This document shows, piece by piece, positions 52,404-60,585 of a stretch of DNA of 64,000 bases. Below the pieces are notes generated by a model. It was not told the origin of the DNA and made no database searches. It was given only the letters and a program-made list of their open reading frames with translations. Numbering within the stretch: the first letter of the stretch is position 1; each line of letters starts with the position of its first letter. Position numbers and translations under genes: made by a program. Source of the stretch: Alphaproteobacteria bacterium US3C007 (GTDB taxonomy: Bacteria; Pseudomonadota; Alphaproteobacteria; Rhodobacterales; Rhodobacteraceae); NCBI GenBank assembly GCA_034423775.1, contig CP139918.1, positions 2,294,001-2,358,000 of the forward strand. The letters are read 5' to 3'.

Positions 52404-53056
52404 AGGCGCTTTTGCTGCGGGATCTTCGGCTATCAATCCGAGCCGGGGGCGGTTTTGGGCTTGGTTTGGCGTTTTTCTTAATTTTGATTCTATTGGTTGC
52501 CTTTGGGCTTGGGCCAAATCCGGCATTGCTGTCGCAAGCGGCAGCCGGATTGTTGTGGCTTGGGGCTTTATTGGCCTGCTTGCTGTCGCTCGATCGCATC
52601 TTTGCTTTGGATTTTGAAGATGGGTCTTTGGATTTACTGGCAACCGCACCCATTCCCTTAGAGGCCGTTGCAGCTGTTAAAGCCCTGGCGCATTGGCTGA
52701 CCACCGGCTTGCCACTGGCATTCATTGCGCCCCTGCTTGGTTTGATGTTGGATCTGCCGGTTGCAGGGTTTCCCTGGTTGATGGGCTCGTTGCTGCTGGG
52801 CACGCCCGCGCTCAGTATCATCGGCACTTTTGGCGCAGCATTGACCGTAGGGTTGAAACGCGGCGGGCTGCTCTTGTCACTTTTGGTTTTACCGCTTTAC
52901 GTCCCGACGTTGATTTTTGGTGCAGAGGTGGCGCGGCGCGGGGTAGAGGGCCTTCCGCTTGCCACGCCGGCGCTGCTGCTCGCGGGTATTTCGTTGGTCT
53001 CGATGGCATTGTTACCGATCGCGGCGGCGGCGTGTTTGCGTATCAATCTGCGCTAA
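52400..53056 (+). CDS. ccmB: Heme exporter membrane protein CcmB
   Basis: A 218-residue inner-membrane protein with six helices and a cytoplasmic segment ALDFEDGSLDLLATAPIPLE near residues 69-88, where CcmB contacts CcmA. It forms the CcmAB(C) complex. The order ccmA-ccmB is typical, but ccmC does not follow directly: an inverted cysK gene separates them. Confidence 0.92.
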   Translation: MKALLLRDLRLSIRAGGGFGLGLAFFLILILLVAFGLGPNPALLSQAAAGLLWLGALLACLLSLDRIFALDFEDGSLDLLATAPIPLEAVAAVKALAHWLTTGLPLAFIAPLLGLMLDLPVAGFPWLMGSLLLGTPALSIIGTFGAALTVGLKRGGLLLSLLVLPLYVPTLIFGAEVARRGVEGLPLATPALLLAGISLVSMALLPIAAAACLRINLR

Positions 53057-53060
53057 TCAC

Positions 53061-53136
53061 AAGCTGTTTATCGGCAGCTTGCCACGCCGCGTTGCGTGGG
53101 CAGGCTGCCCGGCAGGCTTGGAAGTCCCGGCAGGCT
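53061..53136. repeat. Hairpin and three GGCAGGCT copies after ccmB
   Basis: AAGCTG-N8-CAGCTT (53061-53080) lies five bases after the ccmB stop, followed by GGCAGGCT at 53099, 53111 and 53129 in a 38-base span. No T-tract is present. It sits exactly at the junction between ccmB and the convergent cysK, and may mark where the gene was inserted or simply act as a shared 3' structure. Confidence 0.4.
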
Positions 53137-53166
53137 TTGCAAGCCCGATTGACCTGCTTGACCTAG

Positions 53167-54237
53167 CTACTCCATTTGCGCTGTTGGGGTAGAGCGGGAA
53201 ATTGCTTCTTCTTCTGCGTTCATTTCTGCTTCAATCGATTCAAAAAGCGGCGTGCTCATATAGCGCTCGCCGGTATCTGGCAGCATGCATAAAATCACCG
53301 ATCCCGCTTTGGCGCTTTGGGCAATTTGCATCGTGATGGCGAAGGTCGAGCCGCCTGAAATACCGGTAAGAATACCTTCCTGTTTGGCAAGTTTTTGTGC
53401 CCAGGCAACCCCGTCAGCGCCATTCACGGGCAACAATTGGTCATATGATTTTTTATCTATGGTTTCTTGCAGAACAAGTGGAATGAAATCGGGGGTCCAG
53501 CCTTGAATGGGATGGGGCTCCCAGGCGGGATGGCCGTTTTGTGGCGCGCCATTTGCGTGCCGCTCTTGCGCGATATCGCTGGCCAGTAAGGCAGCATTTG
53601 CCGGCTCGGTTAAGATAATCTTGGTTTTGGGCCGGGCGGATCTCAAGCCGCGCGCCACGCCCGAAACCGTGCCACCCGTGCCATAGCCCGTTACGAAATA
53701 ATCCAGTCGCTCATTTTCAAAATCAGCGATGATTTCGCGGGCGGTGGTGTGCTCGTGAATATCGGCGTTGGCCTTGGTTTCAAATTGCTGCGCTAAGAAC
53801 CAGCCATTGGCTTTGGCCAACTCTGCGGCTTTATTATACATGCCCATGGCTTTTTGTGCTCGCGGTGTCAGCACCACTTTTGCACCTAGCATGCGCATCA
53901 GTTTGCGTCGCTCAATTGAAAAGCTATCGGCCATGATAACCACCAAAGGATATCCCTTTTGGGCGCAGGCCATCGCAAGGCCGATGCCTGTATTGCCGCT
54001 GCTGGCCTCTACCACTGTTTGCCCTGGTTGCAACCGGCCTTCGCGTTCTGCAGCTTCCAATATATTCACCGCCAAACGGTCTTTTACCGATCCTGCCGGG
54101 TTAAAAAATTCGGCTTTTACGTAAATTGTAACGCCCTCGGGCGCCAAATTATTGATGCGAATGCAAGGTGTGTTGCCGATCGTGTCCAGAACAGAACCAT
54201 ATAGCTGGCCGCGACCATTTGTACTGCGGATTGTCAT
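53167..54237 (-). CDS. cysK: Cysteine synthase A
   Basis: A 356-residue PLP enzyme that makes cysteine from O-acetylserine and sulfide. NPAGSVKDRLA at 46-56 holds the Schiff-base Lys52; SSGNTGIGLA near 79-88 binds substrate carboxylate, and GTGGTVSGVARGL near 186-198 binds PLP phosphate. It is somewhat longer than E. coli CysK, with an acidic C-terminal tail. AAGGAAA upstream fixes ATG 54237. It lies in reverse orientation inside the ccm cluster. Confidence 0.92.
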   Translation of the reverse strand: MTIRSTNGRGQLYGSVLDTIGNTPCIRINNLAPEGVTIYVKAEFFNPAGSVKDRLAVNILEAAEREGRLQPGQTVVEASSGNTGIGLAMACAQKGYPLVVIMADSFSIERRKLMRMLGAKVVLTPRAQKAMGMYNKAAELAKANGWFLAQQFETKANADIHEHTTAREIIADFENERLDYFVTGYGTGGTVSGVARGLRSARPKTKIILTEPANAALLASDIAQERHANGAPQNGHPAWEPHPIQGWTPDFIPLVLQETIDKKSYDQLLPVNGADGVAWAQKLAKQEGILTGISGGSTFAITMQIAQSAKAGSVILCMLPDTGERYMSTPLFESIEAEMNAEEEAISRSTPTAQME

Positions 54238-54256
54238 GTTATTTCCTTTTTTCCTT

Positions 54257-54285
54257 AGGCTATTCTGCGCCGGTGAAGTTGACAA
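54257..54285 (-). promoter_or_regulatory. Candidate sigma-70 promoter of cysK
   Basis: TTGTCA (54285-54280) and TAGCCT (54262-54257) on the minus strand, spaced by 17 bases, about 20 bases before the cysK ATG. It implies a very short leader. Confidence 0.4.
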
Positions 54286-54489
54286 TATGAATAGTTTTGC
54301 GGGCTTGCAAAAGAAACAGCGCTGCTGAAATATTCCGCTTTGATGCGCCATCAGATATTCATATTGGGGTCTGGCAGCGGGTTTGAAATTATCTTAAGGT
54401 TTCTCAGGCCGCTAACGCCAAGAAACAGAAACCGTCGGCTTGTGCCGGCGTCACAGGGATAAAGCCCGCCGTGATAGGATGGAAATAAA

Positions 54490-55218
54490 ATGTCACTTTG
54501 GGAATATGCGAACCCCGTAAAATTTTTGGGTGCCTCAACGCGAATACTGCCATTTATTGCGATTGGGGCCGCGGCCTGTTTGAGCATTGGGCTGGTATGG
54601 GGGTTTTTCTTCACGCCGGATGATTATCGCCAAGGCTCGACGGTTAAGATAATTTATTTGCACGTACCCTCTGCCTTGATGGCGATTAATGCGTGGTTCA
54701 TGATGCTTGTGGCCTCGTTGATTTGGTTGGTCCGGCGTCATCATGTAAGCGCTTTGGCCGCCAAAGCGGCAGCGCCGGTGGGCGTGGCGATGACGTTGAT
54801 CGCCTTATTCACCGGTGCAATCTGGGGCCAGCCGATGTGGGGCACGTATTGGGCTTGGGATCCGCGGCTCACCTCGTTTTTAACCTTATTCCTGTTTTAC
54901 CTTGGCTATATGGCGCTGTGGCGGGCGATTGAACGCCCGGATACCGCGGCTGATCTGACCTCTGTTTTGTGTATTGTGGGATCCGTCTTCGCGGTTTTAA
55001 GCCGATATGCGGTTAATTTTTGGAGCCAAGGATTGCACCAAGGGGCATCTTTGTCATTGGATAAAGAAAAGCATGTCTCGGATGTATTTTACCAACCTTT
55101 GCTGTTTTCAATCGCGGGGTTTGTTCTGCTGTTTTTGGCCTTGGTGTTGGTGGGCACGCGTACGGAAATTCGATTGCGTCGGGCGCAAGCCCTGCGCGCG
55201 CGACAGGAGGCAGTGTGA
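54490..55218 (+). CDS. ccmC: Heme exporter protein CcmC
   Basis: A 242-residue inner-membrane protein with six helices. The tryptophan-rich heme-handling motif WGQPMWGTYWAWDPRLTS near residues 114-131 faces the periplasm, and His residues flank it (in the YLHVPSALMAIN helix near 57-68 and in a later loop); these bind heme for attachment to CcmE. The ATG has GGATGG-like ribosome bases upstream. It is followed by ccmD with a one-base overlap. Confidence 0.95.
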   Translation: MSLWEYANPVKFLGASTRILPFIAIGAAACLSIGLVWGFFFTPDDYRQGSTVKIIYLHVPSALMAINAWFMMLVASLIWLVRRHHVSALAAKAAAPVGVAMTLIALFTGAIWGQPMWGTYWAWDPRLTSFLTLFLFYLGYMALWRAIERPDTAADLTSVLCIVGSVFAVLSRYAVNFWSQGLHQGASLSLDKEKHVSDVFYQPLLFSIAGFVLLFLALVLVGTRTEIRLRRAQALRARQEAV

Positions 55219-55367
55219 TGCCGGAGCTTGGAAAATATGCAGCGGCAGTGTTATCTGCCTATGGGGTGTCTTTGGGTATATTGGCGCTTTTGATCTTTGG
55301 AATATTGCGCAGAAATACGCGTGCTTTGGCCGAGTTAGAGGCCGCTGAAAGTCAGCGCGATGGGTAA
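55218..55367 (+). CDS. ccmD: Heme exporter protein CcmD
   Basis: A 49-residue protein with one membrane helix (about residues 14-31, SLGILALLIFGIL) and a charged cytoplasmic tail, as expected for CcmD, which releases holo-CcmE from CcmABC. The ATG shares a base with the ccmC stop (TGATG) and its 3' end overlaps ccmG by eight bases. Too short for routine gene callers, but the position and layout are characteristic. Confidence 0.85.
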   Translation: MPELGKYAAAVLSAYGVSLGILALLIFGILRRNTRALAELEAAESQRDG

Positions 55368-55899
55368 AACCCCTTGGTTGCTGTTTCTGCCGCCGCTGAT
55401 TTTCTTAGGATTGGCGCTGCTGTTTTACACCGGAATGCAGCGAGAAGACCCGAACCGCTTGCTTTCGACGTTGATTGGCCAAGCTGCGCCGCCAATCACG
55501 CCTGCGCGCTTATCGAATTTTCCAGAATTTGAACAAAGCCAGCTGGTTTCAGGTGGCGTAACCTTGGTGAATTTCTGGGCCAGTTGGTGCCCGCCTTGCC
55601 GCGCCGAACACCCCAAACTGCTGGAAATGGCGGGGGCCGGTATGCCAATAATAGGGGTGAATTTCAAGGATGACGCGGGGAATGCAGCCGCGTATCTGGC
55701 CAAGGACGGTAATCCGTTCCGCGCGGTTGCCTTCGATCCTGCGGGGCGCACTGCGATAGATTGGGGGGTCACCGCGCCGCCAGAAACCTTTATTTTGGAT
55801 GCAAAAGGCACCGTGCTGTTCCGCTTTGCAGGGCCTTTGGTCGGAAGCGATTATGCGCAGCGGTTTGTGCCCGCCTTGCAGCAGGCGCTGGGTCAATAA
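55360..55899 (+). CDS. ccmG: Thiol:disulfide interchange protein CcmG/DsbE
   Basis: A 179-residue membrane-anchored thioredoxin-like protein. One helix at about residues 6-24 anchors it; the periplasmic domain has the active site WASWCPPC ending at residue 80 and the cis-Pro loop VTAPPETFILD near 140-150. It reduces apocytochrome c cysteines before heme ligation. It is the last gene of the ccmC-D-G unit. Confidence 0.93.
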   Translation: MGKTPWLLFLPPLIFLGLALLFYTGMQREDPNRLLSTLIGQAAPPITPARLSNFPEFEQSQLVSGGVTLVNFWASWCPPCRAEHPKLLEMAGAGMPIIGVNFKDDAGNAAAYLAKDGNPFRAVAFDPAGRTAIDWGVTAPPETFILDAKGTVLFRFAGPLVGSDYAQRFVPALQQALGQ

Positions 55900-55983
55900 G
55901 CCAGTTTGCGCCAAAGCGGCCGACTTCGTAGGCAAAGTAAAAGAGGCTGGTCTTGCGCGCTGTCATTAGTGATTATTGCAAGG

Positions 55984-56017
55984 AAAACCCGCGGCAGCGC
56001 TAAAGGCCCCGCCGCGG
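55984..56017 (-). terminator. Candidate intrinsic terminator after acnA
   Basis: On the minus strand CCGCGGC (56017-56011) pairs with GCCGCGG (55995-55989) around a 15-base loop and is followed by G and four T (55987-55984). It begins eight bases after the acnA stop. The T-run is short. Confidence 0.5.
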
Positions 56018-56024
56018 ACAAAAT

Positions 56025-58712
56025 TTAAGCGGCTTTCGCCAAGTTTCTCAGAACGTAATGCAGCACGCCGCCATGCTCGATATATTCCACTTCAATCGCG
56101 GTATCGATCCGGCATTTCAACGAAATTTCTTTCACGCTGCCATCCGCGAAGGTGATATGGCAGGGTAATTCCTGCAAGGGTTCAACGCTGTCCAACCCTG
56201 TGATTGTAACGGTTTCTTCGCCGGTTAAGCCCAGCGATTTGCGCGTGTCTCCGTTGGTGAACTCTAAAGGAATAACGCCCATACCAACCAGGTTTGAGCG
56301 GTGAATACGCTCAAAGCTTTCCGCAATCACGGCTTTTACGCCGAGCAGGGCCGTGCCTTTTGCCGCCCAGTCGCGGCTTGATCCTGCGCCATATTGTTCA
56401 CCGCCAAACACCACCAGCGGGGTTTCGTTATTTTGATATTCCATCGCAGCATCAAAAATAGCGCTTTTCTCACCATCGGGGCCTTTGGTATATCCGCCCT
56501 CAACCCCATCAAGCATTTCATTCTTGATCCGGATATTGGCAAATGTGCCGCGCATCATGATTTCATGATTGCCCCGGCGCGAGCCATAGCTGTTGAATTC
56601 GCGCACGGGCACCTGCCGTTCGATCAGGTATTGACCGGCGGGGGTGGTGTCTTTGAACGAGCCCGCCGGACTGATGTGGTCGGTGGTGATCATATCGCCC
56701 AAAATTGCAAGTACTTTGGCGTTTTCAATATTCGTAATCACGCCTGGTTCCGGGCTCATGCCCTGAAAATAGGGCGGGTTCTGAACATAGGTTGAACTGG
56801 CGGGCCAATCGTAGGTTTGGCTTTGCGTCGTATCTACGCCCTGCCATTTTTCATCGCCCTTGAACACATCTGCATATTTGGATTGGAAGGCCTCACGCGT
56901 GACCGTGCGCTCGACCAGCTCTGCAACTTCTTGCGAGCTTGGCCAGATATCTTTCAAAAAGACGTCTTGGCCATTTTTATCTTGCCCCAAAGGCTCGCTT
57001 GATAAATCGATATCCATCGTGCCGGCCAGCGCATAGGCGACCACAAGCGGCGGTGAGGCCAAGTAATTGGCGCGCACATCTGGCGAAATACGCCCCTCAA
57101 AATTTCGGTTTCCTGAGAGGACCGCAGTTGCAACCAGATCCCCTTCGGCAATGGCTTGGCTGATTTCAGGCTGCAAGGGGCCTGAATTGCCGATGCAGGT
57201 GGCGCAGCCATAGCCCACCAAGTTAAACCCAACTGCATCCAGATCTTTTTGCAGATCTGCCGCTTCCAGATAGGCGCTCACGACTTGCGATCCAGGCGCG
57301 AGCGATGTTTTCACCCAAGGCTTGCGATTCAGTCCCAAAGCCGCCGCTTTGCGGGCCACCAATCCTGCTCCGATCATCACGTAAGGATTGGAGGTGTTGG
57401 TGCAAGAGGTGATTGAGGCAATAACCACTTTGCCAGAGCGCATGGTATACTCTTCGCCCTCAACGGCAATTTCTTTATCCATCGGCCGCTGGAACGTGTC
57501 TTTCATTTCAGAGCTAAAGGCGGCTTTTGCCGCGTTCAGCGCCACAAAATCTTGTGGGCGTTTGGGCCCTGAAATGGCGGGCACAATCGTGCCCATATCC
57601 AAATGCAACGTATCGGTATAAATCGGTGCGTATTCCGCGTCGCGCCAAAACCCGTTTTCCTTTGCATAGGCTTCCACTAAAGCAATACGATCCTCATCGC
57701 GCCCGGTATTGCGCAGGTAGCGTAAAGTTTCGTCATCGATGGGGAAGAAGCCGCAGGTGGCACCATATTCTGGTGCCATATTGGCAATCGTTGCCCGATC
57801 CGCCAGCGGCAGGCGATTTAGGCCCTCGCCATAAAACTCAACAAATTTGCCAACCACGCCTTTCGCACGCAGCAATTCCACCACTTTTAGAACCAAATCA
57901 GTGCCTGTTGTACCTTCCAGCATAGCCCCGGTTAATTCAAATCCAACCACTTCGGGGATCAGCATCGAGACGGGCTGTCCCAGCATCGCCGCTTCGGCTT
58001 CGATACCGCCAACACCCCAGCCTAACACCGCCATGCCATTGACCATCGTGGTATGGCTATCCGTGCCCACCAATGTATCAGGATAGGCGACTTCATCACC
58101 GTTTTGGTCAGTATCACTCCAAACGGTTTGGGCCAGATATTCGAGGTTTACCTGATGGCAAATCCCCGTTCCGGGGGGAACAACGCGGAAATTGTTAAAC
58201 GCGTTTTGGCCCCATTTCAAAAAGGTATAACGCTCCATATTGCGTTCATATTCGCGATCCACGTTCATTTGAAAGGCGCGGGGATTGCCAAATTCATCAA
58301 TCATCACCGAATGGTCGATAACCAGATCAACTGGGTTCAGCGGATTAATTTTTTCTGCATCGCCGCCCAAAGCCACCAATCCATCGCGCATCGCGGCCAA
58401 ATCGACAACGGCTGGAACACCGGTGAAATCCTGCATCAGAACGCGGGCCGGGCGATAGGCTATTTCGCGCGGGTTTTTACCACCATTCGCGCCCCATGTT
58501 GAAAAGGCTTTTATATCTTCTAGTGACACGGTTTTGCCATCCTCGAAGCGCAGCATGTTTTCCAACACAACTTTTAAAGCTGCGGGCAGTTTGGAAAATT
58601 GGCCCAAGCCAGCATTTTCGGCTGCCGGGATTGAGTAATAAGAGATTGATTTCCCGTTAATACTGAGTGTTTTGCGCGTTTTGGCGGTGTCATGTCCTAC
58701 GACGATGGTCAT
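56025..58712 (-). CDS. acnA: Aconitate hydratase A
   Basis: An 895-residue TCA-cycle enzyme that isomerises citrate to isocitrate with a 4Fe-4S cluster. Cluster ligands are seen as Cys in SITSCTNTSNP (near residues 432-442) and two Cys in GCATCIGNSGPL (near 498-509). VGTDSHTTMVNGM near 204-216 and GSSRDWAAKGT near 782-792 (swivel domain) are active-site segments. The family is AcnA rather than AcnB by length and order. ATG 58712 is preferred to upstream in-frame codons because GGGGAAAG precedes it. The upstream region holds paired TTGTnTnCAA palindromes. Confidence 0.95.
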   Translation of the reverse strand: MTIVVGHDTAKTRKTLSINGKSISYYSIPAAENAGLGQFSKLPAALKVVLENMLRFEDGKTVSLEDIKAFSTWGANGGKNPREIAYRPARVLMQDFTGVPAVVDLAAMRDGLVALGGDAEKINPLNPVDLVIDHSVMIDEFGNPRAFQMNVDREYERNMERYTFLKWGQNAFNNFRVVPPGTGICHQVNLEYLAQTVWSDTDQNGDEVAYPDTLVGTDSHTTMVNGMAVLGWGVGGIEAEAAMLGQPVSMLIPEVVGFELTGAMLEGTTGTDLVLKVVELLRAKGVVGKFVEFYGEGLNRLPLADRATIANMAPEYGATCGFFPIDDETLRYLRNTGRDEDRIALVEAYAKENGFWRDAEYAPIYTDTLHLDMGTIVPAISGPKRPQDFVALNAAKAAFSSEMKDTFQRPMDKEIAVEGEEYTMRSGKVVIASITSCTNTSNPYVMIGAGLVARKAAALGLNRKPWVKTSLAPGSQVVSAYLEAADLQKDLDAVGFNLVGYGCATCIGNSGPLQPEISQAIAEGDLVATAVLSGNRNFEGRISPDVRANYLASPPLVVAYALAGTMDIDLSSEPLGQDKNGQDVFLKDIWPSSQEVAELVERTVTREAFQSKYADVFKGDEKWQGVDTTQSQTYDWPASSTYVQNPPYFQGMSPEPGVITNIENAKVLAILGDMITTDHISPAGSFKDTTPAGQYLIERQVPVREFNSYGSRRGNHEIMMRGTFANIRIKNEMLDGVEGGYTKGPDGEKSAIFDAAMEYQNNETPLVVFGGEQYGAGSSRDWAAKGTALLGVKAVIAESFERIHRSNLVGMGVIPLEFTNGDTRKSLGLTGEETVTITGLDSVEPLQELPCHITFADGSVKEISLKCRIDTAIEVEYIEHGGVLHYVLRNLAKAA

Positions 58713-58799
58713 TTCTTTCCCCTTCTGCGACGGTGTGGTCACTTTGCTGCCGTGCTTTTGACCCAAGTTTTACTTCTGTTCAAGGGGGCAAAAGATAGT

Positions 58800-58819
58800 T
58801 TGTATGCAATTGTGTACAA
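58800..58819. promoter_or_regulatory. Two adjacent palindromic decamers, GntR-like operator candidate
   Basis: TTGTATGCAA (58800-58809) and TTGTGTACAA (58810-58819) abut and each differs by one base from the symmetric TTGTATACAA. On the minus strand they fall within a TTGTAC-N16-TATCTT promoter-like arrangement for acnA. Dimeric GntR-family regulators often bind such sites; the regulator is unknown. Confidence 0.4.
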
Positions 58820-58920
58820 ATTTAAACACAAAGGTGATCCGCTGTTATCAAGTTTCAATGGTCAATTGATTTTATCTGCCGTATTTTGAGTGGGTGGAAT
58901 TTGGAAAAGAGGGGCCTGCT

Positions 58921-59631
58921 TTGCGCGCAAGAGTGTTGAAATTCTGGCTTGGGATGTGGATGGCCTGCGCAGGTTTTGCGGTTGCACAGGATAGGCCAGC
59001 CGTTTTACTCGAGCTGTTTACTTCGCAAGGGTGTTCCTCTTGCCCTGCCGCCGATGCTTTGTTTCGCGATGTTCTCAGCAAACGTTCAGATCTATTAACG
59101 CTTTCATTGCACGTCGATTATTGGGATTATATTGGCTGGAAAGACAGTTTTGCCAAGCGTCAATTTACCACCAGACAAAAAACCTACGCGCAGCGCTCGG
59201 GGCGTAAATCGGTTTACACACCACAGGTGATTGTGAATGGTCAAGATCATGTTGTTGGTTCAAACGCAACAGCGATCAAGGATGCGGTCGCGCGGGCCGC
59301 GCAAACCCCCCGCCGCGTGGTGCTTACATTGGTTGAAGCGTCGCTTGCTATTACAGCGACGCTTAAAAGCAACGTGGATGGAACCGGCGGCCCTGTAGAT
59401 GTGCTTGCATTTTATTATAAACCACAAGGAAAAGTTGCGATCCAAGCGGGCGAGAATGCTGGGCAGACGTTGACCTATTCAAATGTGGTGGTTGAGATCA
59501 CGCCATTGGGTGTCTGGAACGGCAAAGGGGTATGGTCAAAAACCTTTCAACGGCGCACAGATACGCAAGTTGTCGTGGTGGCGCAGCAGGCAAATCACGG
59601 CGCTGTCTTAGCCGCGGCGCGGGCACGCTGA
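58921..59631 (+). CDS. Secreted DUF1223 thioredoxin-like protein
   Basis: A protein of about 236 residues with a signal peptide (RARVLKFWLGMWMACAGFAVAQ) and a DUF1223 domain. LFTSQGCSSCPAADALF near residues 36-52 carries a CxxC-type pair in a thioredoxin-like position, and YTPQVIVNGQDHVVG near 100-114 resembles the cis-Pro loop. The family is periplasmic and uncharacterised. The TTG at 58921 is chosen because GAGGGG lies six bases upstream; GTG at 58894 is an alternative. Its 3' end overlaps the convergent acyltransferase gene by 37 bases. Confidence 0.82.
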   Translation: MRARVLKFWLGMWMACAGFAVAQDRPAVLLELFTSQGCSSCPAADALFRDVLSKRSDLLTLSLHVDYWDYIGWKDSFAKRQFTTRQKTYAQRSGRKSVYTPQVIVNGQDHVVGSNATAIKDAVARAAQTPRRVVLTLVEASLAITATLKSNVDGTGGPVDVLAFYYKPQGKVAIQAGENAGQTLTYSNVVVEITPLGVWNGKGVWSKTFQRRTDTQVVVVAQQANHGAVLAAARAR

Positions 59632-60512
59632 CGGTCTGGCTTCCAGCGCCTGTGGATCCAAAACCATTGCTTGGGATCTTCTTCAATGCGCTTTTCCAAA
59701 CGCTGCGTAATCTGTTGCATCATTTGCATGGGCGCATCTGGCGCGACGGGCTCTTCAAACACGATGTCAAAATCAACGCCATTGGCGCGCCGTATGCCAA
59801 AAAACGGTATCACCACAGCTTGGGCTTTTAACGCGATATCCGCCACGGACGTAACGGTTGGCGCGGGTTTTCCCAAAAACGGCAGGGGCGCACCGGCGCC
59901 ATCGTAAATATCAAATAATAACACCGCCATGCCGCCTTGGCGGATGTGGCGCAGCAAGCCCAATGTGCCTTTGCGGCCTTGCTCGAATACCGGCCCTGAT
60001 AAATCATGCATATTTTGGGCATAATGCTTGTTGAAATAAGGGTTGGCCATCGGTCGGTATAAGCCCCCAATTTGAAACCCTTGGGCGACCAAAGCTGCCC
60101 GTGGCGCTTCGAAATTTCCGTAATGGCCCGTGACAAAAAGAACTGGCGTGCCGCTGTCTTTTGCCGCAAGAGCCGCGGCAAATCCTGGACCGGTGATCTT
60201 GGCCTGTCCCAAGCGGTTGCGAAGCGCAAGGATATCATAATTTTCGATAAATGTTCGCCCTGCATTATCGGCAGCGCCCCGCGCAATCTTCAGTTTTTCA
60301 TCCGAAGGTTTATCCGGATATATGTAGTCCAAATTGGCCAAAGCCCGTTTTTGATAGCCTGTGAGGGGGGCCAGAACACGGCGCATAAACCACCCCATAA
60401 ACTGCAATCGCGTTGCCAGAGGCAGGGTGCGTGCGCAGCGGATCAAGACCCGAATAGCCAAATCTGTTAGCCATTCGGCCAAGCTGCCCGTGTGCTTTGG
60501 GTTGTCTGGCAT
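59595..60512 (-). CDS. Lysophospholipid/lipid A acyltransferase (LpxL/HtrB family)
   Basis: A 305-residue peripheral membrane acyltransferase. VTGHYGNFEA near residues 124-133 is the catalytic H-x4-E/D motif; GGLYRPMANPYFN near 151-163 and QGGMAVLLFDIYDGAGAPLPFLG near 189-211 (in separate strands) are further family blocks, the last with Asp-x-x-x-Gly pattern. It transfers a fatty acyl chain to lipid A or a related lysolipid. The N-terminus is hydrophobic and helical. It is alone in its strand group, convergent with the DUF1223 gene. Confidence 0.88.
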   Translation of the reverse strand: MPDNPKHTGSLAEWLTDLAIRVLIRCARTLPLATRLQFMGWFMRRVLAPLTGYQKRALANLDYIYPDKPSDEKLKIARGAADNAGRTFIENYDILALRNRLGQAKITGPGFAAALAAKDSGTPVLFVTGHYGNFEAPRAALVAQGFQIGGLYRPMANPYFNKHYAQNMHDLSGPVFEQGRKGTLGLLRHIRQGGMAVLLFDIYDGAGAPLPFLGKPAPTVTSVADIALKAQAVVIPFFGIRRANGVDFDIVFEEPVAPDAPMQMMQQITQRLEKRIEEDPKQWFWIHRRWKPDRQRARAAAKTAP

Positions 60513-60585
60513 GCGATCCCTATTCTCTGTGCATGTGGGGGGTAAATCATAAAGCGCTTGGCAGGGGCAAGCTTAACTTGCGCGA

